Positions 1-9,091 are shown, counted from the first letter of the stretch. The stretch is DNA of 64,000 nucleotides from DATFVA01 sp963811905 (GCA_963811905.1 CAWETK010000011.1:248001-312000); one strand, 5' to 3'. Numbers and translations: made by a program. The notes: generated by a model not told the origin, from the sequence alone.

Positions 1-753
1 ATTATAAGTCCCGATGATTATCCGCGAACGATTAAAAAATTATCGCCCCTGATTAATCACATTCAGAGAAGTGGATTCAAAATAAAAATTATTGATACCG
101 GCGGCGGGTATCCTTCACCTGCTACAAGACAGCTCAGAACGAAGGAACTTATAGCAGCAAAATTATTCAGCCGGTATCAATTTAAGCAGAGTTTTAATCC
201 TTATACATTCGACGATTTTACAATGGCTATTGGAAGATCGATTTCAGAATTATTTGCCGGGAGTCTTCCCGAATTAATATTTGAACCGGGCAGAAGTATA
301 TTAAGCTCCTGTCAGACTCTGCTGCTGAAAGCTCACAGAATAAAAGAAAATAGCTGCGGAAAATGGGTAATTACAGATGGCGGGCTTGGAACCATAACGC
401 TGCCGGCATATTACGAATACCATAAAATATTTTTAGCTAATGATGTCAGAAGACCGTACACCAAATATTATTCTCTTGCAGGACCATGCTGCTTTTCCGG
501 TGATATCATATATAAAAACCTGTTCCTCCCTCACATCAACCAGGGAGAGATTCTTGCGATGATGGATACCGGCGCTTATTTCAACGGAATGGAATCAAAT
601 TTTGGTTTCGCCCGTCCGGCAATTATATCAGTTTCTGCCGACCAACGCAGGCTGATAAGGGAAAGAGAATCTGTCAGCACGATGGCTGTCAGGGATCTTA
701 CATTCAAAAACGACATAAACAGAGAGGTGAGTGATGAAATTCAAAGTAATTGA
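1..753 (+). CDS. PLP-dependent amino-acid decarboxylase (fold type III), 5'-truncated
   Basis: The reading frame is open from base 1 to a TGA at 751-753, so about 250 C-terminal residues are present and the N-terminal part lies outside the window. The visible part matches the alanine-racemase-like barrel and C-terminal sheet domain of diaminopimelate/ornithine/carboxynorspermidine decarboxylases: a glycine loop DTGGGYP (residues 32-38), the phosphate-binding EPGR (95-98), GPCCFSGD (161-168, position of the catalytic Cys of the partner subunit) and DTGAY (189-193). The PLP lysine would be upstream. The substrate cannot be told from this. It overlaps the start of the next gene and heads a four-gene operon with an aldolase-like protein and an ABC transporter. 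That suggests small-molecule synthesis rather than housekeeping lysine synthesis (inference). Confidence 0.85.
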   Translation: MISPDDYPRTIKKLSPLINHIQRSGFKIKIIDTGGGYPSPATRQLRTKELIAAKLFSRYQFKQSFNPYTFDDFTMAIGRSISELFAGSLPELIFEPGRSILSSCQTLLLKAHRIKENSCGKWVITDGGLGTITLPAYYEYHKIFLANDVRRPYTKYYSLAGPCCFSGDIIYKNLFLPHINQGEILAMMDTGAYFNGMESNFGFARPAIISVSADQRRLIRERESVSTMAVRDLTFKNDINREVSDEIQSN

Positions 754-1810
754 AAATAATGGTTCTCTTTTCAGTTATAATACTGCAAAAGATATTATCA
801 ATGTCTGTCTTCAAAACGGCGATCGACAGACAGATGATATGGATGAAGTAAACTACATTCTTAATTTTACAAGTTTTGAAAATCCCAGGGCAGTCCGCAG
901 AAGATCAAAATCTGTTTTTGTTGTCTCCTTCGTAGCTGACGGGGAACAATTGAAGGACGATTTGAGATCGGTCTGCTATACAACATTAATAAGGACATTA
1001 TCAAACCAGTTTGTTTTTATTAACAGGATGAATGAAGTCTGGTTTACAACCCCGGAAGCAGGTTTTTATTCCGGCTATTATGACCCATCTGAAATATACA
1101 GGAAGATCCTGCCGGTTATCAGTGCACACTTCGCTACAGAAAATAAGTTTCATCCTGATCTCCCGCAGAGATTCTATGATGAATCTGAGGCTGTCAGGGA
1201 AATACGGCATTACGGCAAAGTACTGGATGAGCTTGGTGTGCTGCCTGTCCCCTTTCCTCTTAAAAACTATCTGAGTGAGCAGCAGATGAGTCATATTTAC
1301 AAAATCTTCGGAATAACAGGCGCCAGTTACGGTAACCTCAGCGCCCGCGAATATGTACCTGAATTTGGTACTACGGCTTTCTGGATGACAGGAAGGGGCG
1401 TGAATAAGTCGGACTTAAAAGAAGTCGGGCGGGATATTCTTCTTGTAAAGGATTTTAATGTTCCGGAAGGTACAGCATATCTAAGTATGCCGATCAATTA
1501 CTATTCCAAAGCAAGGGTTTCAGTCGATGCTGTCGAGCATTATCTTATATACAGGAATTTTCCTGAGGTCAATGCTATCGTCCATGTCCATGCCTGGATC
1601 GAAGGTGTGATTTCTACTGAACAAAACTTTCCTTGCGGAACACGGGAATTAGCGGAGGAAGTGGTAAGTCTTCTTATGAAGACGGAAGATCCTGCATCTG
1701 CAGAAATAGGATTAGTAAATCACGGACTCACAATAACCGGTCAGTCTCTCCGGGAGATATTCGAAAGGATTACCGGCAAGCTTGTTACCCAGGTTAAAAT
1801 GTCTGCATAG
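734..1810 (+). CDS. Class II aldolase/adducin-domain protein with unknown N-terminal domain
   Basis: The protein has 358 residues. From about residue 185 it resembles class II (zinc) aldolase/adducin proteins: GNLS (200-203), a TGRG turn (219-222), the metal-binding HVH (284-286) and a later NHG histidine (330). Family members cleave or epimerise sugar phosphates with a divalent metal. Residues 1-170 match nothing I recognise, and the whole is well above the usual length of about 220 residues. A GTG at 731 is possible, but ATG 734 has AGAGAGG six bases upstream. It overlaps the decarboxylase by 20 bases and is followed 8 bases later by the ABC permease, so it is probably co-translated. Substrate unknown. 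Confidence 0.75.
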   Translation: MKFKVIENNGSLFSYNTAKDIINVCLQNGDRQTDDMDEVNYILNFTSFENPRAVRRRSKSVFVVSFVADGEQLKDDLRSVCYTTLIRTLSNQFVFINRMNEVWFTTPEAGFYSGYYDPSEIYRKILPVISAHFATENKFHPDLPQRFYDESEAVREIRHYGKVLDELGVLPVPFPLKNYLSEQQMSHIYKIFGITGASYGNLSAREYVPEFGTTAFWMTGRGVNKSDLKEVGRDILLVKDFNVPEGTAYLSMPINYYSKARVSVDAVEHYLIYRNFPEVNAIVHVHAWIEGVISTEQNFPCGTRELAEEVVSLLMKTEDPASAEIGLVNHGLTITGQSLREIFERITGKLVTQVKMSA

Positions 1811-1818
1811 GAGATAAA

Positions 1819-2928
1819 ATGTATTCACTCGGAATAATAAAAAGCCAGCCGTTAAGATTGGTCCTAACTATGGGGGCAGTATCTCTGTGCATTATGCTAA
1901 TGCTGTTTCTGCTGGGTATTTATAAAGGAGTTTCGGATGGTTCTGTGGAATACATAAGGAGAAATAATGCTGATCTCTGGGTGCTTCAGAAAAACTGCAC
2001 AAATATTCTTCGGGGAACTTCTTTACTATCTGCGTGGCAGGAAATAACAATAGGTGAAAATCCGGAAGTTGAATCAGTCTCTCCTGTTTTATTCCTTTTA
2101 TCTTCTGTTAAGAACAGGACAGGGAATTCGACAGTCTTCCTGACAGGCTACGATCCCGGCAGCCGCTTCGGAGGTCCCCCCATTCTTATTCAGGGAAGAA
2201 CTGTAAAAAATGGAAGGGAGATCGTTCTTGATGAAGCATACGCACAAAAATCCGGAGTTGATCTGAACGAAAATATTAAGATACAGGATCAATCCTTTAA
2301 GGTTGTTGGATTTAGTAAAGGAACTAATGCATTTGTAATTCAATACGCGTTCACTACCATTGATAAAGCAAGGTCACTGATAGGCTTTCCGGGATTGACC
2401 ACCTGTTATATAGTCAAAGTTCAGGCGGGGTCAGACATAGGCAAAGTCCGATCAGAATTATCGGAAAAATTAACAGGGACAGCAATATACACACAGCAGG
2501 AATTCCTGAATAATAACATCAGAGAGATGGAATCGGGATTTTTGCCGATCCTTTATGCAGTCGCCTCTTTGGGTGCTGTAGTGCTAACAGTAATATTAAG
2601 CCTCATTCTGTCTATAAATATCCTCGAGAAGAAAAAGGATTTCGCAGTCATGAAAATACTGGGGGCTACTTCACGCTTTCTGGCGATATCCGTTATTCAG
2701 CAGGCTATGATAATAATTATTGCCGGGGGAGCCGCAGCAGTTATTCTATATTTTCCTGCAGCTGCGGGAATACATTACCTTTCTCCGGAGGTCAATACAG
2801 AAAATACCTTTGCACAGTTATTGGCAGTGTTTGGTGCTGCAGTTGGGATGGGATTAATTAGTTCTTTCTTTGCCATCCAGAGGATAAGAAAAATATATGC
2901 CCTTGAGGTCTTTTATGAAAATAAATGA
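1819..2928 (+). CDS. FtsX-like ABC transporter permease
   Basis: A 369-residue membrane protein with the MacB/FtsX layout: one N-terminal membrane segment (about 12-34), a roughly 200-residue extracytoplasmic domain, then three C-terminal segments. The cytoplasmic loop signature ILEKKKDFAVMKILGAT follows the second segment, as usual in FtsX-type permeases. AGGAG lies five bases before ATG 1819. The general form resembles HrtB/DevC-type permeases that, with a separate ATPase, export small hydrophobic molecules or lipoproteins. It overlaps the ATPase start by 14 bases. Its place after two biosynthetic-looking genes suggests export of their product (inference). Confidence 0.85.
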   Translation: MYSLGIIKSQPLRLVLTMGAVSLCIMLMLFLLGIYKGVSDGSVEYIRRNNADLWVLQKNCTNILRGTSLLSAWQEITIGENPEVESVSPVLFLLSSVKNRTGNSTVFLTGYDPGSRFGGPPILIQGRTVKNGREIVLDEAYAQKSGVDLNENIKIQDQSFKVVGFSKGTNAFVIQYAFTTIDKARSLIGFPGLTTCYIVKVQAGSDIGKVRSELSEKLTGTAIYTQQEFLNNNIREMESGFLPILYAVASLGAVVLTVILSLILSINILEKKKDFAVMKILGATSRFLAISVIQQAMIIIIAGGAAAVILYFPAAAGIHYLSPEVNTENTFAQLLAVFGAAVGMGLISSFFAIQRIRKIYALEVFYENK

Positions 2929-3595
2929 AATAGTCCGTCTTGAAAATGTAAATAAATACTACCGCTCTAATTCTCATAAAAGCACCGGGGTGAGAAATGT
3001 TAATCTGAAAGCTGAAAAGGGGGAGATGCTTCTTCTGCTCGGCCCCAGCGGGAGCGGTAAAACAACATTGCTGACGCTGATAGCAGCCCTGCTTGAACCT
3101 ACTTCCGGTAAGGTCTTTCTCTATGCTAAAGATATTGCCGGGATGAAAGCAAAAGAGCTTCAGCGGATCCGGGCAGAGAAAATCGGATTCATATTTCAAT
3201 CTTTTCTTCTCATCGAATCTTTATCAGCATTGCAGAATATTGAACTGGCATTAAGGTTTGCTAAGCACGATAAGAAAAGCATCAGGGCGACTGCTCTTAC
3301 ACTTTTAAGACAGTTCGATATAGAAGACCTGGCATTGAAGCCGGCCTCAGCTCTAAGCCAGGGAGAAAAACAGCGAGTGGCTGTAGCCAGAGCCATAGCA
3401 AATAATGCCGACTTAATTATTGCTGACGAACCAACAGCCAGCCTGGAAACCAGTCAGGGTAAACAGATTATTGAACTTCTTCATAATTATGCAGTCCGGG
3501 AGGATAAATGTGTCATAGTTGCCAGTCATGATCTGCGCCTTAAAGATTATGCCGACAGAATTATTCATCTTTGTGACGGTGAGGTTATTTACTGA
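2915..3595 (+). CDS. ABC transporter ATP-binding protein (MacB/LolD type)
   Basis: A 226-residue ATPase of the LolD/MacB/FtsE class. It has Walker A GPSGSGKTT (about 43-51), a Q-loop (IFQS), the signature LSQGEKQRVAVARA, Walker B LIIADEPTAS and the H-loop SHD. An in-frame ATG at 2897 exists, but ATG 2915 has GAGG six bases upstream and gives the usual length. It pairs with the overlapping FtsX-like permease. The stop codon ends directly against the convergent msrA gene, with no obvious terminator between them. Confidence 0.9.
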   Translation: MKINEIVRLENVNKYYRSNSHKSTGVRNVNLKAEKGEMLLLLGPSGSGKTTLLTLIAALLEPTSGKVFLYAKDIAGMKAKELQRIRAEKIGFIFQSFLLIESLSALQNIELALRFAKHDKKSIRATALTLLRQFDIEDLALKPASALSQGEKQRVAVARAIANNADLIIADEPTASLETSQGKQIIELLHNYAVREDKCVIVASHDLRLKDYADRIIHLCDGEVIY

Positions 3596-4252
3596 CTATT
3601 TCTTCAGCTTATCTTTAAATACCTTCTCAAACTTCTCCACTTTCGGGGCAATTACAAATGAGCAGTAGCCCTGGTAAGGATTGTTTTCAAAATAGTCCTG
3701 GTGATAGTCCTCAGCTTTATAAAACTTAGTAAATGGAACAATCTGAGTAACGATGGGTTTATCCCAGGCGCCTGATTTCTCAAGTTCCTGTTTATAATAT
3801 TCCGCCTTTTCCTTTTGTTTCCCGTTATGATAAAGAATAATGGAGCGGTACTGATCGCCCACATCAGCTCCCTGCCTGTTCAGGGTTGTGGGGTCATGAG
3901 TTTTCCAGAATATTTTCAGCAGGTCGTCATATGAAATGACATCCGGATCATAAATGATCTGCACTACTTCGGCATGTCCTGTTTTTCCGCCGCAGACTTG
4001 TTCATAAGTCGGATTTTCAGCATTGCCGCCGGCATACCCGGAAACAACAGATTTAACTCCCTCAACCCTTTCAAATATAGCCTCTGCACACCAGAAACAT
4101 CCCTGTCCGAAAGTTGCTGTATCAGTTTTCGACGATGGATTATTCATAGCAGTTTCATCTTCTTTCATCTTGTTATTTAATCCGGTTTCCTTGCAGTTAA
4201 CTGCTGCGAAAACCATTAATGTCATTATGACTGTCAATAATACGCTTTTCAT
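3596..4252 (-). CDS. msrA: Peptide-methionine (S)-S-oxide reductase, exported
   Basis: MsrA reduces methionine-S-sulfoxide in damaged proteins. The active-site motif GCFWC (catalytic Cys52) is intact, followed by GVKSVVSGYAGG and the family blocks around HAEVVQIIYDP and DVGDQYRS. A hydrophobic N-terminus with a Cys at residue 20 (sequence AAVNC) looks like a signal peptide, possibly a lipoprotein with a poor lipobox because Asn sits at -1. Export to the periplasm or cell surface is therefore likely. No MsrB domain or gene is adjacent. It is transcribed convergently with the ABC operon and divergently from the cytochrome gene. Confidence 0.95.
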   Translation of the reverse strand: MKSVLLTVIMTLMVFAAVNCKETGLNNKMKEDETAMNNPSSKTDTATFGQGCFWCAEAIFERVEGVKSVVSGYAGGNAENPTYEQVCGGKTGHAEVVQIIYDPDVISYDDLLKIFWKTHDPTTLNRQGADVGDQYRSIILYHNGKQKEKAEYYKQELEKSGAWDKPIVTQIVPFTKFYKAEDYHQDYFENNPYQGYCSFVIAPKVEKFEKVFKDKLKK

Positions 4253-4556
4253 ATTCTAATATCTTTTTAATCCTAATATGGTAATGATAACGAAAATATT
4301 TATAACGGATTAGTCACTTTTATTGAACAAATTCAGTAAAACAGACTATGAATTTAAAATCACGGAAGGCCGGGAAAATTATATAAACTATTGCGTCTTG
4401 ACAATTAATAGAATATTTTTAACGCCGTTTCCAATTTAAACGTATTTTATTCCGGTTTTTACAAACCGGGGCAGTATATTCTCCAACTTTCACTGCACAC
4501 GTTTGTATTTTAAAAAAGTATAATCTTTATCCAATAACTTAAAAATGAGGCGTAAT
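4253..4556. other. Intergenic, divergent promoters of msrA and cytochrome gene
   Basis: No gene seen in about 300 bases. The only structure noted is a 7-bp inverted repeat, ccggttt/aaaccgg, at 4452-4469 with a 4-base loop and no T-run. It could be a regulator site for either flanking gene. Confidence 0.4.
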
Positions 4557-5198
4557 ATGAGAAAGGTTCGCTTAGTATCCGTGTTCCTTGTACTTGTTTT
4601 CTCTATCCTGGTATTGGTTCAGGCAGGCTGTAATAATCCAAAGGAGGAGAAAGCTCCGACCCAGGCAGAAAGGATTGAAAAGGGTAAATATCTTGTTGAA
4701 TTGGGAGGGTGCAATGACTGTCATTCTCCAAAAGTTATGACGGAAATGGGTCCGGTGCCGGATACAACCAGATTATTATCAGGCCATCCGCAGGATCAGC
4801 CCGTAATGAATGTCGACCCTGCAATGCTGAATTCAAAGATGTGGATACACTCAACGATGGATGCAACCGCCTGGATTGGTCCCTGGGGCGTATCTTATAC
4901 ACAAAACCTGACACCAGATCCTGAGACAGGACTGGGAAACTGGACCGAAGATTTGTTTATAAAGGCTTTGAGGACAGGAAAGCATATGGGAGTCGGCAGA
5001 CCAATTTTACCTCCGATGCCCTGGCCGGGAATCGGTAAATCGAGCGATGAGGATCTGAAGAATATTTTTGCCTACCTGCATTCAATTCCCGCGATTCACA
5101 ATAAAGTTCCCGATCCGATTACCCCGGATATGGTTGCTTCTATATTAAGTAAAGATGATTCGAAAGGAAATGTTGTAAAGGCTAAAGATGTGCAGTAA
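4557..5198 (+). CDS. Lipoprotein monoheme cytochrome c
   Basis: A 213-residue class I-like cytochrome c. A signal peptide ends in lipobox VQAGC (Cys25), so the protein is membrane-anchored in the periplasm. One heme site, CNDCH, lies at 52-56; the axial Met is probably in the PPMPWPG stretch, which is followed by the terminal helix DEDLKNIFAYLHSI. ATG 4557 was chosen over 4545 because AGG at 4548-4550 is correctly spaced for it. Proteins of this type commonly accompany alcohol or aldose dehydrogenases as electron acceptors, but no dehydrogenase is adjacent. It is transcribed alone and ends at a strong terminator. Confidence 0.85.
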   Translation: MRKVRLVSVFLVLVFSILVLVQAGCNNPKEEKAPTQAERIEKGKYLVELGGCNDCHSPKVMTEMGPVPDTTRLLSGHPQDQPVMNVDPAMLNSKMWIHSTMDATAWIGPWGVSYTQNLTPDPETGLGNWTEDLFIKALRTGKHMGVGRPILPPMPWPGIGKSSDEDLKNIFAYLHSIPAIHNKVPDPITPDMVASILSKDDSKGNVVKAKDVQ

Positions 5199-5210
5199 TT
5201 GAAAGTAATA

Positions 5211-5240
5211 AACCTGCCCGTTCAGGAAACGGGCAGGTTT
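5211..5240. terminator. Bidirectional hairpin terminator
   Basis: A perfect 12-bp stem (5211-5222 with 5228-5239) and 5-base loop lie between the convergent cytochrome and GIN-domain genes, with short T/A runs on both sides. Confidence 0.85.
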
Positions 5241-5252
5241 GAAATTAATAAT

Positions 5253-5951
5253 CTAATCTCCCTTCGAAATTCCTGATCCTCCGCTGAAATCTGTCCTGCC
5301 AGGTTTAGCGCTTCCATAGTATACTACTCTTGATCCTCCGCTGGCATCCACATCAAGTGTTCCGTTCATATTTGTTTCCAGGCGTGAACCGCCTGAAAGG
5401 TCAACATTCACATTTTTAACACTGAAATCTTTTAAATGATAAATGCTGCCGCCCGATGCATCAGCAGTAAGATCGGCCGCTTTACCCGATAAATTTATAA
5501 TGCTGCCGCCGGAAATTTCCAGGTTTATATTTTTACAGGAAAGGTTCCCTGAAATTTCTGCACCGCCGGATAATTCGCCATCAAAATTTTCCTCTGTATT
5601 CATAGTTAATTTTCCCTGTGCTCCCCCGCTTAAACTGATCCCGGTCAATGACGGCATATCTATGCTGATGCGGATATCACCATGCCTGTGATAATTATTT
5701 TTGTCGATATAAATCCTTAAAGTATTTCCGCTTTTCTCCACCTTAAGGTATTCAAAATCCTCCTGTTCTGCGTTAACCGATATACTGTAGGAAGACGACT
5801 GGTTTATATCCAGAAACATACCGCTGCCTGCTTCAACTTTGCTGAAATCTTTATAATCATACTTTTTTGTAGTGCGCTCTGCCGAAAAGGTACTGGCCGT
5901 TCCTGCCAGGATAATGCTCAATACAAACAGAATTGTTAGTATTTTTTTCAT
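5253..5951 (-). CDS. Head GIN domain (DUF2807) secreted protein
   Basis: A 232-residue exported protein. A signal peptide (MKKILTILF... to about residue 25) is followed by the DUF2807 'head GIN' beta-solenoid pattern, with repeated SGG/SGGS turns every 15-20 residues after a leading DYKDFSKVEAGSG. The family is common in Bacteroidota and is called a putative autotransporter adhesin, although the function is unproven. ATG 5951 has GAGG nine bases upstream; two earlier in-frame starts (5966 TTG, 5960 ATG) are less well placed. It is monocistronic. Confidence 0.8.
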   Translation of the reverse strand: MKKILTILFVLSIILAGTASTFSAERTTKKYDYKDFSKVEAGSGMFLDINQSSSYSISVNAEQEDFEYLKVEKSGNTLRIYIDKNNYHRHGDIRISIDMPSLTGISLSGGAQGKLTMNTEENFDGELSGGAEISGNLSCKNINLEISGGSIINLSGKAADLTADASGGSIYHLKDFSVKNVNVDLSGGSRLETNMNGTLDVDASGGSRVVYYGSAKPGRTDFSGGSGISKGD

Positions 5952-6089
5952 TTTATTCATCCTCAAAAATTTATGTATTTATTAGACCAGCATTTCACAG
6001 AAAAGGTTGCTATAAATTCAGGAATCTGTTGTTTATTCAGGAGGACGGCTTTAATTTTCACGGTAATCAATAAAATTTTTGAGGTATTT

Positions 6090-6623
6090 ATGAAGGATAT
6101 TGATCATCTGAAATACCCGATAGGGAAGTTTAAAGCTCCTAAGGAATATTCCAATGAATTGCGCGAGGGGTTTATAAATGAGATTGAGCAGACACCTTTT
6201 TATCTGCGCGAGGCAGTTGAAAATCTTAATGATGACCAGTTGAACACTCCGTACAGGGAAGGCGGGTGGACTTTAGAACAGGTTGTCCATCATCTGCCTG
6301 ACAGCCATATAAACGCTTATATAAGAACAAAACTGGCATTAACTGAAAAGGTACCGACTATTAAACCATATGACCAGGCTGCCTGGGCAGAACTTGAAGA
6401 TTATTCAACTACACCCCTGGAAGTCTCACTCTCTCTCCTTGACTCGGTACATACCAGGTGGGTTATTCTATTAAAATCATTGAAGCCTGATCAGTTTGAA
6501 CTTAAACTTAACCATCCTGAAAATGGAATAATCGACATCAACTGGATCCTTGCACAATATTCCTGGCATGGAAAACATCACATAGCGCATATCAATTCGC
6601 TAAAACAGAGAATGGGCTGGTAA
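6090..6623 (+). CDS. YfiT/BstA-type DinB-fold metal-dependent hydrolase
   Basis: A 177-residue DinB-fold four-helix protein. The N-terminal YPIGKFKAP and central GGWTLEQVVHHLPDSH, together with the C-terminal HGKHHIAHI histidines, match the YfiT (bacillithiol transferase BstA-like) group, in which three His residues bind a divalent metal. ATG 6090 has GAGG six bases upstream; an in-frame upstream extension to 5973 lacks family similarity. It is probably a thiol transferase or hydrolase in detoxification (family inference). It is convergent with the coiled-coil gene. Confidence 0.85.
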   Translation: MKDIDHLKYPIGKFKAPKEYSNELREGFINEIEQTPFYLREAVENLNDDQLNTPYREGGWTLEQVVHHLPDSHINAYIRTKLALTEKVPTIKPYDQAAWAELEDYSTTPLEVSLSLLDSVHTRWVILLKSLKPDQFELKLNHPENGIIDINWILAQYSWHGKHHIAHINSLKQRMGW

Positions 6624-6627
6624 ATGA

Positions 6628-6654
6628 GGCTGCCGTAATAAAATTACGACAGCC
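6628..6654. terminator. Bidirectional hairpin terminator
   Basis: A 12-bp stem (6628-6639 with 6643-6654, one wobble pair) and 3-base loop lie between two convergent genes. Confidence 0.75.
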
Positions 6655-6665
6655 CTGATTAATGA

Positions 6666-7910
6666 TTAAAATGGTTCGTTAGCAGGCGGTTTGGATTTAG
6701 GTTTGAAGCGGAAAATAATCAGGATAGCAATTACAACTACAAGAACTCCTATTACTATATATAACCAGTTGAATCCGCTCCCATAAAGACTGTCTTTCCA
6801 CTTTGAAATTTTATTTTCAATTGTGTCTTTCTGCGCTTCGGTAAACATATTATTTTCAAGAAGGTAAGGAACCCACGTCGGTTTTACCTGTCCGTACCAG
6901 GCACTATCGGCGAAACTTTTATATGTAATCTGTGAGTCGCCGCTGTTCTTAATCCCCACATTTTTAATTTCATCATTTATAAAGTTAGCTGCTGTCTCAG
7001 TGAACTCTTTACCGCTTGAGAACTTCTGAAGGTTAATACCATAATCCTGGAAAGTCAATCTGACAGAATTCCACGCCTGCTGATTAAGGGTAGCTTTCCA
7101 CGTAGTAAAGCTCTGATCAATTTCTTTCAGTTCATTTGTTCCCGCATTCTTTTCGGAATAAATGCTGACAAGCTTGGGTCCTACGCTCTTCCACAGTTTT
7201 GCAAATTGTTCCTGTTGTTTCTTTATCTGGTTAAGATCCTCCGGGGTAAGGGTTGCAACCTGCAGAAACTTAATATTATCCTCAAGAGATTTCTTAACAT
7301 TATTTAACACATTATTTTTCTGGGCTTCCGAGTATACTTTTTGTTTTTCCTGTGAGCTCAATTCAGATTTCTGCCTGTAGGAAGGGGGGATGAGGCTGTC
7401 GATCATACTTATTACAAGTTCATCTCTCTTTTGAAGTGATGCTTTAAGATCCGCCACTGTCCTTTCCAGCTGTGTAATACGGCTTTTATCTCTCTTACTC
7501 TCAGATTCAAGTGTCTGAACCCTGGAGATCAGGTCGGTATTCCTCTGGTTAAGCACGTCTACCTGCTCCCTCAGACCGGAAACCTGCGTTGTAAGCACAT
7601 CGATTTTCGTAAAATCTCCCTTACGCAGATCATAAGCCATCTGCAGGTTTTCAAATGTTTTGCTGAAGTTGAGCGGATAGAGGCTTTTATCAAGAAGTTC
7701 CCTCTTATCCGAATATTCGCTTCTCAGCTGATCGATCTTATTACCCGCACTCTGAAGCTCCTCAAGTGAAGCTGCGTTCTTTATTGAATCATCTATTGCC
7801 ATCGCCTTATTTTTAAAATTCTGAACTATTTCATAATCCGACTGGGCAAATGTTGTATATGAAAACAGCAGACATAATAGAAAACTATTTATTAGAATCT
7901 TCCTGTTCAT
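6666..7910 (-). CDS. Exported coiled-coil protein with C-terminal membrane anchor
   Basis: A 414-residue protein with a signal peptide (cut near SYTTFA). A long coiled coil (about 90-170, heptad-like with SRITQLERTVADLKAS) and a charged central region follow, then a single membrane helix (about 380-402) and a short basic tail. No enzyme motif is visible and I do not recognise a family. It overlaps the preceding lipoprotein gene by four bases (ATGA), so the two are translationally coupled and probably act together at the envelope. Confidence 0.65.
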   Translation of the reverse strand: MNRKILINSFLLCLLFSYTTFAQSDYEIVQNFKNKAMAIDDSIKNAASLEELQSAGNKIDQLRSEYSDKRELLDKSLYPLNFSKTFENLQMAYDLRKGDFTKIDVLTTQVSGLREQVDVLNQRNTDLISRVQTLESESKRDKSRITQLERTVADLKASLQKRDELVISMIDSLIPPSYRQKSELSSQEKQKVYSEAQKNNVLNNVKKSLEDNIKFLQVATLTPEDLNQIKKQQEQFAKLWKSVGPKLVSIYSEKNAGTNELKEIDQSFTTWKATLNQQAWNSVRLTFQDYGINLQKFSSGKEFTETAANFINDEIKNVGIKNSGDSQITYKSFADSAWYGQVKPTWVPYLLENNMFTEAQKDTIENKISKWKDSLYGSGFNWLYIVIGVLVVVIAILIIFRFKPKSKPPANEPF

Positions 7911-8362
7911 TTCTTCTCCTTATTCTCAATTCCATTGTTCGATAAATAATACTGTTTACTCCCTTCAACAAGTTCTATATAAGGCGGTCTCTGGTTGAAA
8001 ACAGGTTTTGATATTCCGCTGTCTGAAATTGAAATCTCATTATAAATATTGAAAGCCCCGTCTCCCATTGTAAAGACATAAACATTTTTGAATTTATCAC
8101 CGGTTATATAGTAATAACCAAGAGTATCTCTGATCATTCTGAGGTCACGGTCAAGGTATGCAAGCGAGTCGCCTGTCTCCTCAAAGTAGAGGGGTTTCGC
8201 ATTGAATGAAATTGCGTACCTTTCTTCTTTTGCCATCCCGTTATTGTCGATATGAATCACAGATTCAACGGGCCAGGAAAAGTCGGAGGGCATTAATCTA
8301 AGTGATGTACATCCTGCCAGAAAGGCAGCCGATAAGAGAATTATATATTTTAATAGGCGCAT
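7907..8362 (-). CDS. Hypothetical lipoprotein
   Basis: A 151-residue protein with a lipoprotein signal ending AAFLAGC, then a beta-rich region of about 130 residues. I do not recognise the family. ATG 8362 has GGAAGG at good spacing; an upstream in-frame ATG at 8386 adds eight unconvincing residues. It is first in a two-gene operon, its stop overlapping the start of the coiled-coil membrane protein. Confidence 0.65.
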   Translation of the reverse strand: MRLLKYIILLSAAFLAGCTSLRLMPSDFSWPVESVIHIDNNGMAKEERYAISFNAKPLYFEETGDSLAYLDRDLRMIRDTLGYYYITGDKFKNVYVFTMGDGAFNIYNEISISDSGISKPVFNQRPPYIELVEGSKQYYLSNNGIENKEKK

Positions 8363-8580
8363 AAGTAATCCTTCCAATTTATGCATGCTAACATAATGAA
8401 AAATAAGGATTTCCGGCGATTACCAAATGTGATGAAATGCCCATTTAGGAAAAGAAAAAATGATACCCTGCTTATCAGCTGAAACCTGCAATTTCAGGAA
8501 AAATTACTATAAAACCGGCAGGAATATTCAAATTAGTGGTCCTGTTTTTTATTATTTTTGTATATAAAAATTTTTGCATA

Positions 8581-9042
8581 ATGGCGGGAATTATGAACCT
8601 TATCGAGTGTCTTACCGGGAACCAGGATCAGATAATCAGAGCTGCATTTGATTCACTTTTACGTTCAAACCTGAAGCACTATTCTGCCTCAGGTGCAAAT
8701 GAAAACTGGGAGAGGATAGAAAAATTATTTGATCTTTCACTGAACAGCATTAAGGATAAAAGTCTTGTTGAAATGATAGACTATTCTGAAAAAGTTGCTG
8801 CCGAAAGATATAATTCAGGATATGACCTGCACGAGGTTCATACAGCGTACAATGTTCTGGAGGAAGAAATCTGGAAAGTTATCCTCAGTGAACTTGATCC
8901 TAAAGATATAGGTAAAGCACTTGGACTTGTAAGTACAATCCTTGGTACAGGAAAAGAAACACTTGCTTTGACTTATATTTCATTAACGGGGAAATCCAAA
9001 ACCAAAAGCCTCGACCTTTCGGAATTATTCAAAGGGAATTAA
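8581..9042 (+). CDS. RsbRD-N-like all-helical protein
   Basis: About 153 residues, predicted all-helical. The pattern (IIRAAFDSLLRSNLKHYS...YSEKVAAERYNSGYDLHEVHTAYNVLEEEIW) resembles the RsbRD N-terminal sensor domain found ahead of STAS or kinase domains. Here it stands alone without an output domain, which suggests a signalling adaptor (tentative). The start is uncertain: ATG 8581 or ATG 8593, which has GGCGGG upstream. An in-frame GTG at 8536 would add an unconvincing hydrophobic leader. A hairpin follows it. Confidence 0.55.
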   Translation: MAGIMNLIECLTGNQDQIIRAAFDSLLRSNLKHYSASGANENWERIEKLFDLSLNSIKDKSLVEMIDYSEKVAAERYNSGYDLHEVHTAYNVLEEEIWKVILSELDPKDIGKALGLVSTILGTGKETLALTYISLTGKSKTKSLDLSELFKGN

Positions 9043-9091
9043 TCAAACCGGTTACCGTCATAGTGACAGCAGGAGCGTACAGTAAATGAAA

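Noticed and set aside
4398..4430. Sigma-70 promoter with TTGACA at 4398
   Set aside because: No -10 match at the proper spacing, and this lineage often uses other promoter forms.
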